From an uncultured Elusimicrobiales bacterium (GTDB taxonomy: Bacteria; Elusimicrobiota; Elusimicrobia; Elusimicrobiales; Elusimicrobiaceae): 64,000 nt of DNA. The position numbers were made by a program, and so were the translations under genes. A model generated the notes under the pieces. That model saw only the letters and a list, made by a program, of their open reading frames with translations, was not told the DNA's origin and made no database searches. The stretch spans positions 47,038 to 111,037 of the forward strand of contig CAJTJT010000004.1 of NCBI GenBank assembly GCA_910576915.1. Direction: 5' to 3'. Shown here piece by piece: positions 54,606 to 61,525 of this stretch; positions within the stretch are counted from its first letter, which is position 1, and each line of letters starts with the position of its first letter.

Positions 54606-55244
54606 ATGCGTAATTTATGGCATAATTTTTGGGATTTTTTGGACCCGTACCGCCGAGGCCCGCTCTTCCACAAATACGGCTGGAAAGGCCTCTTGTTTAT
54701 TGCGGCCGCCACGTATTTTTTATATCAGTGGTACGTCGGCCCGCGCCAATGCCCGTTTGCAGGCGTGCTTTGGCTGATGACCATTGGTATTCACGAAGCG
54801 GGGCACCCTATCTTCCGCTTTATTTCGGGCGGCAATTTTGCGTGGACGATTTGGGGCGGGACGGTGATGGAACTGGGCGTGCCGATTTTGGCGTACCTTA
54901 CGTTTTTGAGGAGGGGGAAAGAAATCCAGGCCGATATTTGTCTGCTTCTCTTGGCCATCGCCTGCTACAGCGTAGGACATTACTCCGGCTGCAGCTTGGA
55001 CCCCGTCATCAGCCTTTTAAACGCCGGGCCCGAAACCCTGCCGGACTGGGATTATATGCACAAATGGCTCGGTACGGAAGGGTATGAATGGCATTTCCGC
55101 CATGCGTTTTACGGGCTGAGCGCGTTTTTGGGTGCGTTGGGCGTGTATTTAACCGCCGCACATTTTTGGGCCTGGACCAACCCGGACGGCCACAATTATA
55201 ACGATGACGACGACGGCCACGACCGCTTTTTCACCCGCGGCTAA
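54606..55244 (+). CDS. Membrane protein with HEAGH motif (M50-like metalloprotease candidate)
   Basis: 212 residues with four to six membrane segments. LMTIGIHEAGHPIFRF contains HExxH (His63, Glu64, His67) inside a helix, as in site-2 proteases and similar membrane proteins. A later Asp in the CSLDPVISLLNAG segment near 138-148 could be the third ligand. An acidic/His-rich tail (YNDDDDGHD) ends the protein. Coupled to the methylase gene (two bases). The role is unknown and it may not be a protease. Confidence 0.7.
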   Translation: MRNLWHNFWDFLDPYRRGPLFHKYGWKGLLFIAAATYFLYQWYVGPRQCPFAGVLWLMTIGIHEAGHPIFRFISGGNFAWTIWGGTVMELGVPILAYLTFLRRGKEIQADICLLLLAIACYSVGHYSGCSLDPVISLLNAGPETLPDWDYMHKWLGTEGYEWHFRHAFYGLSAFLGALGVYLTAAHFWAWTNPDGHNYNDDDDGHDRFFTRG

Positions 55245-55255
55245 CGTTATTTACC

Positions 55256-55290
55256 CACAAAAAACCCGGAGAAAAATCTCTCCGGGTTTT
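55256..55290 (+). terminator. Intrinsic terminator, shared with the convergent pilin gene
   Basis: CCCGGAGA/TCTCCGGG stem with A run before and TTTTTT after. Confidence 0.9.
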
Positions 55291-55308
55291 TTACTTTCCA
55301 AAATAAGG

Positions 55309-55854
55309 TTAAGGACGAACAAAAACAGGTCCGTCAATAATTTCCAAGTCTCTGCCGCTGGCAGTAGTCCAGCCGTTGCCCAGCCCTTTGCAGAGGTCCT
55401 TGCCTTTATCCGTAGAGCCCTGGCAGCATTTGGTTACCGGGTCGGACGCGGAAAAATATACGGAATAGCTGCCGTCGGTGCGGGAGGCGGAAAATTCCCC
55501 GGCGCAGCCCCCTACCATCATAAGTGCGCTGGGCTGGTTAAAAGTAAAATTTTTCGTAACGATTTTCCCGCCGGAAAGAGGGTACGAAAAACCGCCCGCT
55601 TTCATAATGTCTTCCAAAGACGGCATGGACATATCAATTGCCATCCCCAAACCGCCGGAAGCCTTTCTTCTGGGGTTGGCCGCCCGGTACACTTTGTAAC
55701 CGCGGCGCAAATCCGCCATGATGGTTTCCACTTCCGCCACGCGCGCTTTTTCCACGGCGCGGGTATACTGCGGCAGCGCCACAGCCGACAAAATGCCGAT
55801 AATCAGCACCACAACCAATAACTCAATTAAGGTAAAACCCTTGTTGTTTTTCAT
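55309..55854 (-). CDS. Type IV pilin-like / pseudopilin protein
   Basis: 181 residues from the ATG at 55854 (GGAGAGCTT before it; an upstream in-frame start at 55884 is less likely). Leader MKNNKG, then FTLIELLVVVLIIGIL, Glu+5. The mature domain after ALPQYTRAVEKAR contains CAGEF, CCQGS and DLCKG Cys motifs and a Ser/Gly-rich centre. Third of the solitary pilins in the window. Confidence 0.93.
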   Translation of the reverse strand: MKNNKGFTLIELLVVVLIIGILSAVALPQYTRAVEKARVAEVETIMADLRRGYKVYRAANPRRKASGGLGMAIDMSMPSLEDIMKAGGFSYPLSGGKIVTKNFTFNQPSALMMVGGCAGEFSASRTDGSYSVYFSASDPVTKCCQGSTDKGKDLCKGLGNGWTTASGRDLEIIDGPVFVRP

Positions 55855-55990
55855 AAGCTCTCCTTTATAAACTGATACAAACAATGTATCAAAAATAAAA
55901 AACCATGCGCAAGCGCAATTTCGGCAGACAACCGCCGCCCAAACGCGCTGTTAATAGTTTATGTTCGCCGGGCAAAAAATCAAGCCCCGC

Positions 55991-57322
55991 TTACGCAAAC
56001 AAATCCGGCCCGTCCGCCGCGGGGAGCGAAGATTTTTCTTCTTTGGCGGGTTTGGAAGCCTTGGTTTTCAACCCGTTATAAGCGTATCCCACGCGCTTTA
56101 GCAGGCGGGCGTTGTCTTTAGTGAGGGGAACTTCGTAAATATCCACAATGCGCTGGGCCACGGGCAGAAACGCGCCTTTGTTGCCGTCGATATGCCCGCG
56201 CGCCACTTTTACCGCGTCCGCCGCGTTGGCCACGGCATTTTCCGCTTTGGCGAAATTCACCAGAAAATCGTTGAACTTTTCCATGAGTTTTAAAATATCG
56301 TCTTTTAAATCTTCCATGTATTCGTGCTGTTTGTCGATGTCCCACAGTTTTGAAACCATTTTAAGCGTGCTCATCAAAGACGTGGCGGACACGAGCGCGA
56401 TGTTGTTTTTCCACGCTTCGTTTAAAATATCCGGGTCCGCTTCCGTGGCCGCCAAGAGGGCGCTTTCGGGATAGACGAACATGAGCGTATAGTCGGGTTG
56501 GACTTTGTCGCCGTCCGCCAGAAATTTCTTATAGTACTTTTTGGAACTCAAATCTTTAATCGTCTTTTTAACGTCTTTTACGTGCTCGGCAAGCGCGGCG
56601 GCTTTTTCTTTGGGGTCCTGCGCGTTAAAATACTGCACGTAATGGTTGAAAATGGTTTTGGAATCCACCACAATCCACCGGTCCGCCGGGAGCGCGATTT
56701 GCACGTCCACGCGCTTGCCTTCGTCGGACACTTGCTGAAAGTAGTCCAGGCCTTCTTTCATGCCGGCCGCGTCCAAAATGCGTTTTAAGGTTTCCTCGCC
56801 CCAGCTGCCGCGCACGATGGCTTCGCCTTTGATGGCGTTGGTTAAGTGTACGGCACTTTGGTCGATTTTTTCGGTGGATTTGATAACATCCGTCAGGCCT
56901 TTTTCCAGGCGCGCCTGCACGGCGGTGTTTTGGCGTTCCATTTCCGCCACTTTTTTAACAAAGTTTTCCAGGTGCAGGGTAAGCGGACGCAGCGCCTCGG
57001 AATTTTTGGCCTCGAGCCCTTTGGTTTTGTCTTCCAAAATTTTGCCCGCCAATTCGCTGAACTGTGCCTGATAGGTAGAGGATAAATCCTTAAAATTCTT
57101 TTCAATCAGTTCTTTTTCGCGCAAGAGGGAGCGGGTTTCTTCCTCCAGCCGGGCTTTATCTACCGCCAGAACGCCGTTTTCCGCGCGCAAACGCGCCGTT
57201 TCCGGCTCCAGCGCGCCCAGCCGGGCGGCCTCGCTCTGCACGCTTTTTAAACGCGCCGATAGCCACAGCCACGTAAACAGACACCCCACCGAAATACCCG
57301 CCAAAACGGCAATAATATACAT
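55991..57322 (-). CDS. rmuC: DNA recombination protein RmuC
   Basis: 443 residues. N-terminal membrane anchor (MYIIAVLAGISVGCLFTWLWL), a long coiled coil (about 25-150), then the RmuC nuclease-like domain: GSWGEETLKRIL, VDVQIALPADRWIVVDSKT and FVYPESALLAATEADP. RmuC limits inversion at short inverted repeats in E. coli, which is notable in a genome full of palindromes. GGAGAATT precedes the ATG. Confidence 0.95.
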   Translation of the reverse strand: MYIIAVLAGISVGCLFTWLWLSARLKSVQSEAARLGALEPETARLRAENGVLAVDKARLEEETRSLLREKELIEKNFKDLSSTYQAQFSELAGKILEDKTKGLEAKNSEALRPLTLHLENFVKKVAEMERQNTAVQARLEKGLTDVIKSTEKIDQSAVHLTNAIKGEAIVRGSWGEETLKRILDAAGMKEGLDYFQQVSDEGKRVDVQIALPADRWIVVDSKTIFNHYVQYFNAQDPKEKAAALAEHVKDVKKTIKDLSSKKYYKKFLADGDKVQPDYTLMFVYPESALLAATEADPDILNEAWKNNIALVSATSLMSTLKMVSKLWDIDKQHEYMEDLKDDILKLMEKFNDFLVNFAKAENAVANAADAVKVARGHIDGNKGAFLPVAQRIVDIYEVPLTKDNARLLKRVGYAYNGLKTKASKPAKEEKSSLPAADGPDLFA

Positions 57323-57438
57323 AAAAAATTCTCCTTATACGGCTTTTTTTAATTGTACAAAGTTTTGATTTAAAGAAGTACGCGGCAAAAAAATTTTATA
57401 AAATATAAGAGAAATTATTTTTACACAGGAGTTATCCC

Positions 57439-57753
57439 ATGAAAAAACTGTTACCGCTTGGCGTACTGGCCGCTATCCTGGCCGCCGGCTGCGCTTCCAC
57501 GGGTTCCACCACCGCCACCACCGCCAACAAAACGATGACGCTGGAAGAAGCCTTGCAAAAATCCGCCGAAACGCGCCAAAAATTGATTGACGCCAAACAG
57601 TCTTACCAAAACGCCAAAACGGCCGCCGAAGTGGCCTCCGGCCAAAAATCCGCCGTGGACGTTGCCAAAGAACAACTCCAGCAAAAAGCCGACGCCACGA
57701 AAAAACAAATCGCCGACGAAAAAGCCGCTTGGGCCGAATTGTTGGGCAAATAA
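57439..57753 (+). CDS. Small helical lipoprotein
   Basis: 104 residues. Signal with lipobox LAAGC (Cys18 lipidated), a short Ser/Thr linker, then one continuous Lys/Glu/Gln/Ala helix (TLEEALQKSAETRQKL to the end), like Lpp or other periplasmic coiled-coil spacers. AGGAG precedes the ATG. Possibly a structural envelope lipoprotein. Confidence 0.85.
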   Translation: MKKLLPLGVLAAILAAGCASTGSTTATTANKTMTLEEALQKSAETRQKLIDAKQSYQNAKTAAEVASGQKSAVDVAKEQLQQKADATKKQIADEKAAWAELLGK

Positions 57754-57770
57754 AAAATTCAAATACATAT

Positions 57771-57807
57771 AAAAAGTACCCCGGGTTTACGCCCGGGGTG
57801 CTTTTTT
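57771..57807 (+). terminator. Intrinsic terminator of the small lipoprotein gene
   Basis: AAGTACCCCGGG-TTTACG-CCCGGGGTGCTTTTTT; it can also serve the convergent gene ending at 57826. Confidence 0.9.
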
Positions 57808-57825
57808 ATATTCCAACTAACTGTT

Positions 57826-58989
57826 TTAGCGGCTTTTAAGTAAAAACTGGTCTTTATATACGCCTTCGGTACCCGGTTTACAGGCGCCCGCTTCGCCGGA
57901 AGCAGAATAGTCCCGGCATTTCCAAAACGCACAGTAAATGATGTAATACTTGCCTTCATAAGCAGAAGGTGCCGGAATCAAACAGCCCACCGCATACGAT
58001 TTTTGGCGGACGGACAACGGATTAGGCCCAATATCCCCTATGTTGGCATAACAACTGTCCTCATTTACAATGGCCCGGCTGCTGTTGCTTCCATAATGGC
58101 CGCCCATAATATAATCCCAATTATAAAAATTTGAAGACAGGTTAAACCCAAACTGCGCGTAATAGGACGGGTCCCTGGAAGAATTTACATAGGCGGCCAA
58201 TCCGTCCACATTTTTTATTCCCTGGGCGGAACACAGCGCGGGCGTGGCATTTGCAAAATAAGATTTATAACTATCCAGGGGCCATTCGCCTTGGCTGCCC
58301 TCATCAAAACAATACACACAGCCGCAGTTTAAATCAAATTCCCGGGTTTCGTTATCCCCATCCCAGGCATACCAACGGGGTTTATTGCCGATATAAGAAT
58401 AATCCGACAGGTAACTTTTCGGGTCCACATACCCTTCGCTGACCGTGCCTGCGCCGGAAGTGCCGTCCAAATATTCCCCGCAGCTGTATTCGTTGCTCCA
58501 TACCATGTCCGCTCCGTCATGCTGCGCAGTAATTTTCGACGCGCCGTTATTTACATCCAGCGTCTTCGTTTTTGCACCCGCTACCGTGAGCTCGTTGCCG
58601 TACAAATTATTGGCTTTGCCGGAGGCCGCGTTATTTACGGTGACGGTATTGCCAAACAGCCGTCCGCCCTTGATACTCCCGCCGGAATGCAATTCAATTT
58701 TACTTAACGAAAACTTCCCTTCGTCCGTTTTGCCAAGTGTTGTATTATTGGATAATACTACCGTACTTAATTCCGTGGGTTTTGTGCCTTTGAGTTCCAC
58801 CACGCCTTGCGTGCCGATATTCGTACAAAAGTTTACCGTATTTCCTTTGGCTGGCTGGGTTGAGTCTACTGCTTCCAGTTTATTAAACGCTCCGACGGGA
58901 CTGGATAACACCGTGATAAATTTCATGCTTTCAGCATAAGAAAGACTGCAGGCTGATAACAATAGTAACAGCGGGATAAATTTCTTCAT
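57826..58989 (-). CDS. Exported Cys-rich protein of unknown function
   Basis: 387 residues from the ATG at 58989 (GGAGCCC before it). N-terminus MKKFIPLLLLLSACSLSYA could be a lipobox (LSAC) or a cleavable signal (SYA). Residues 60-160 contain short strand-turn repeats (NNTTLGKT, GGSIKGGRLFGNTVTVNN, GNELTVAG, LDVNNGASKI) like a small beta-solenoid. The C-terminal 220 residues are rich in Cys, Trp and Tyr. No family recognised. Surface display is plausible. Confidence 0.72.
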   Translation of the reverse strand: MKKFIPLLLLLSACSLSYAESMKFITVLSSPVGAFNKLEAVDSTQPAKGNTVNFCTNIGTQGVVELKGTKPTELSTVVLSNNTTLGKTDEGKFSLSKIELHSGGSIKGGRLFGNTVTVNNAASGKANNLYGNELTVAGAKTKTLDVNNGASKITAQHDGADMVWSNEYSCGEYLDGTSGAGTVSEGYVDPKSYLSDYSYIGNKPRWYAWDGDNETREFDLNCGCVYCFDEGSQGEWPLDSYKSYFANATPALCSAQGIKNVDGLAAYVNSSRDPSYYAQFGFNLSSNFYNWDYIMGGHYGSNSSRAIVNEDSCYANIGDIGPNPLSVRQKSYAVGCLIPAPSAYEGKYYIIYCAFWKCRDYSASGEAGACKPGTEGVYKDQFLLKSR

Positions 58990-59484
58990 AATGGGCTCCT
59001 TATGCGTCCAGAGAGGCCCCCAGAAGAAAGATTCAAAGTGAGATGATACGGGGGTATATGGACGTAATAATCCCCAATTTATCAAAAAAAAAAAACGAGT
59101 CAAGGGGCAAGCCGCCCCTCCCTTACCCACCGCGCTCGTCTGATTAGTTTAGGCCACACTGTTTAAGACCTGTTGCAAAATTACGAATAAAGAAGGCTAA
59201 AGAAAACAGTCCAGGAGAATCCTTGTCGTCATCCCGGAACGCTGCGCGCCGCCAAATCCGGGATCCAGGTCGTTTATAAAGGAAATCCTCATCTTATTGG
59301 ATTCTGAAACAAGTTCAGAATGACGGGTTCTCCGCCTTGAGGCGTTTGATAAACAGGATAAAGGCCTGCAAAACGGCAAAGACAGACGCTTCTTATAAAC
59401 AGGACGAAGGACGGGTAAAAGAAAGTAGACTTTATAAACGGGTTAAGGACTGCAAAACAACAACGGCAATAGTTAATTTCCGCT
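58990..59484. other. Non-coding region with GTCAT hairpins and inverted copy C of the long repeat
   Basis: GTCAT hairpin ATCCCGGA...TCCGGGAT at 59228-59264 and a reverse unit ATTCTGAA...TTCAGAATGAC at 59301-59324. From 59328 to about 59475, the reverse complement of 13221-13302 is recognisable (CTCCGCCTTGAGGCG, then ATAAACAGGATAAAGGCCTGCAAA), with the spacing TATAAACAGG repeated. No gene seen. Confidence 0.75.
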
Positions 59485-59518
59485 CAAAAAAACCGCCCCG
59501 GAAAAGGGGCGGTTTTCA
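59485..59518 (-). terminator. Intrinsic terminator of the sigma factor operon
   Basis: AACCGCCCC/GGGGCGGTT; on the minus strand followed by TTTTTTT, 15 bases after the stop at 59534. Confidence 0.9.
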
Positions 59519-59533
59519 AGTTTAAAACAACCG

Positions 59534-60121
59534 TTATTTGGCTTCGGGAGCGTCCGCCGGAGCAGGCTCGGGGCCGTGGCCGCCGTGCATGCGTTCCATA
59601 CGCGGGCCCATGTCGCGCGGGCCGGGACCCGGCATTTCGGGCTTGTCAAACAAGACATCCAGGTCGCCGTCGTCGGCGATTACCGCGTCCGTTTTCGCAT
59701 CCACCCAGGCTTTTTTGGCTTCATCCGTTTTTTGTTCGTCGAGGCCTTTTTTCATCTGCTCCAAACGTTCGTTAAATTTTTTCAGCTGTTCTTCTTTAAA
59801 TTTAAGCTGTTCGTCGCGGATGGAAGCAACCAACGCCGAAATTTCGGCTTTTTTGGCGTCTTTTTTCTTGCCGGCTTTCAGCGCGTTGTATTCAGACACC
59901 AGCTTTTCCATTTTCGCTTCGGTGGCTTTCATTTTGGCCTTATGTTCTTTGCGGGCCTTTTTGAAAGCGTCCGCGCGGGCATCTTTACCTTTGCGGTGGT
60001 TGTCCGTCATTTCCATACGGGCACGCTTCATGGGGCATTTATCCCCGTCGCATTTTACGTCTTTGGCAAACGCGGGCAAGCACATCGCTCCCGCCAGTAC
60101 GGCTAATAATACTTTCTTCAT
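59534..60121 (-). CDS. Exported helical protein, CpxP/Spy-like in character
   Basis: 195 residues. Signal peptide MKKVLLAVLAGAMCLPAFA. Two Cys (CDGDKC), then a long charged helical region (KARKEHKAKMKATEAKMEKL to about 140) and a Pro/Gly/Met-rich acidic tail with HGGHGPEP. Composition and place, as third gene after an ECF sigma and its anti-sigma factor, resemble envelope-stress effectors of the CpxP/Spy/heavy-metal-resistance type, but no LTxxQ motif is visible. Probably periplasmic. Confidence 0.75.
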   Translation of the reverse strand: MKKVLLAVLAGAMCLPAFAKDVKCDGDKCPMKRARMEMTDNHRKGKDARADAFKKARKEHKAKMKATEAKMEKLVSEYNALKAGKKKDAKKAEISALVASIRDEQLKFKEEQLKKFNERLEQMKKGLDEQKTDEAKKAWVDAKTDAVIADDGDLDVLFDKPEMPGPGPRDMGPRMERMHGGHGPEPAPADAPEAK

Positions 60122-60137
60122 GTTTTACCCTCCGAAA

Positions 60138-60545
60138 TCAGAATTCCGATTCCAACGCGGCCAAATCGTCCGCGAAAGACAGATATTCAGCGTCCAAATT
60201 TTCACTCATGTACGCAATCACTTCCCTTGCGTCAAAAGCGGTTTTGTCCGGTTGCAGGCCCGCCAGGAATATAAAAATTCCTAACCCCAACATGGCGGCG
60301 CCCGCCAAGGCCGGCTTCCAGTTGAACCCGGCGAAAAACGATTTTTTGCGCGTGGTCTTGGCAAATATATGCTCCACCGCGCTTTGCGGGGCGGCGGGGG
60401 GAACCAGGGCTGCGTCCACGCGTTTTAAAAACGCCAGTTCCTTTTGGCAGGTTTGACAAACGGCCAAATGGGTTTCAAACGCCGCCTTGTCCGCACCTTC
60501 CAGTTCGCCCTGCGCATATAATAAAATTTGTTCACATACGTTCAT
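60138..60545 (-). CDS. Zinc-finger anti-sigma factor
   Basis: 135 residues. N-terminal zf-HC2 domain with Cys4 and the HxxxCxxC motif (His26, Cys30, Cys33), then one membrane helix (AMLGLGIFIFLAGL, about 84-98) and a short acidic periplasmic tail. Its start overlaps the sigma gene stop (ATGA). It should hold the sigma factor at the membrane until an envelope signal is sensed. Confidence 0.88.
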   Translation of the reverse strand: MNVCEQILLYAQGELEGADKAAFETHLAVCQTCQKELAFLKRVDAALVPPAAPQSAVEHIFAKTTRKKSFFAGFNWKPALAGAAMLGLGIFIFLAGLQPDKTAFDAREVIAYMSENLDAEYLSFADDLAALESEF

Positions 60546-61132
60546 AACGATACCTCTTGCGCGTTTTCCCGCGCCAGCAGACTCTGCATTTTTTTAACGG
60601 CCCGGTGGCAGTCCGCCAACACGGTGCCCAACGGCCGGCCCAACATCTGCGCGATTTCTTTAAAAGAAAAGTACTGACGCAAATAAATCATCTCCCGCTG
60701 ACGCTGCGGCAGGTTCAAAGCCGCCCGGCGTATTTCTTCTTCCGTTTCGCGCCCGCTTAATGCTTCCAGCGGGGGGAGCGTGCCGTCCGGCAGCGTTTCG
60801 TGCAAAGAGAGTCCGTCCTCTTCGTCCGTCCCGTCCAGCGAGGATAATTTATCCCGGTCCCGAAAGAAGTTCAGCGTCCGGTTCCGCGCCGCCAGAAACA
60901 GCCACGATTTAAATTTTCCGCGCGCTTCATACTTGTCCGCGTTTTTAAAAAACGAAATAAACGTTTCCTGAAACAGGTCCGCCGCCGCACCTTCGTCCTG
61001 CGTCATCGACATAATATATTGATACAGCGGATTTTTATAACGCAGTACCAGCATTTCGAAGGCTTGTTCGTCCCCCCGGCGAAAGGCGGACACCAATTCA
61101 TCATCTGTAAACGTCTGTAATTTAGGATCCAT
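60542..61132 (-). CDS. ECF-type sigma-70 family RNA polymerase sigma factor
   Basis: 196 residues from the ATG at 61132; a TTG at 61147 is also in frame, and neither has a strong ribosome site. Region 2 reads FEMLVLRYKNPLYQYI, with AADLFQETFISFF and SWLFLAARNRTLNFFRD. Region 4 reads LPQRQREMIYLRQY, with FSFKEIAQMLGRPLGTV as the helix-turn-helix. There is no region 1.1 or 3. Coupled to the anti-sigma factor, it controls probably its own operon and envelope genes. Confidence 0.93.
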   Translation of the reverse strand: MDPKLQTFTDDELVSAFRRGDEQAFEMLVLRYKNPLYQYIMSMTQDEGAAADLFQETFISFFKNADKYEARGKFKSWLFLAARNRTLNFFRDRDKLSSLDGTDEEDGLSLHETLPDGTLPPLEALSGRETEEEIRRAALNLPQRQREMIYLRQYFSFKEIAQMLGRPLGTVLADCHRAVKKMQSLLARENAQEVSL

Positions 61133-61316
61133 ATTCTTATAACCCAAAAATGTATTTTTTTATTGCATTTATTTTACTTTATTACTTTAATCCGGTAAAA
61201 ATCCCCTATACAGCCAAAAAAATAATTAGATTAGTTGCACAATTTCCGCAAAATCTGCTATACTTTATGGAGTTGTTTTTTGCGTACGGAAAAAACCGTA
61301 CAAAAAGAGTAAAAGA

Positions 61317-61433
61317 ATGAAAAATACGTTCCACCGCTTTTTTATGACCTCTAACATTTCCATGCTATCTATTAAACGCATGGAAAATTCCGTCATTATG
61401 TATAAAAAAAGCGGGGGAGTTTGTGTAAAATAA
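61317..61433 (+). CDS. Possible 38-residue leader peptide
   Basis: An ATG-TAA frame of 38 codons beginning MKNTFHRFFMTSNISM and ending SGGVCVK. Only a weak AAGAG precedes the ATG. Its last codons contain AAGCGGG, which can pair with the left arm of the terminator at 61458. May be a regulatory leader rather than a functional protein, or chance. Confidence 0.3.
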   Translation: MKNTFHRFFMTSNISMLSIKRMENSVIMYKKSGGVCVK

Positions 61434-61457
61434 TCTGATTTTTTATTTTTATCATAC

Positions 61458-61492
61458 AAAACCCGCTTCCATGAAAGGAGCGGGTTTTTTTG
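61458..61492 (+). terminator. Terminator or attenuator in the leader of the last gene
   Basis: AAAACCCGCTTC (61458-61469) pairs with GGAGCGGGTTTT (61477-61488), followed by TTT, only 34 bases before the next ATG. An alternative stem with AAGCGGG (61409-61415) is possible. Upstream, GTACGG-AAAAAA-CCGTAC at about 61283-61300 is another hairpin. Confidence 0.7.
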
Positions 61493-61525
61493 TGGGTAAA
61501 GAAAGTTCAACGAAAAGGAATAAAC

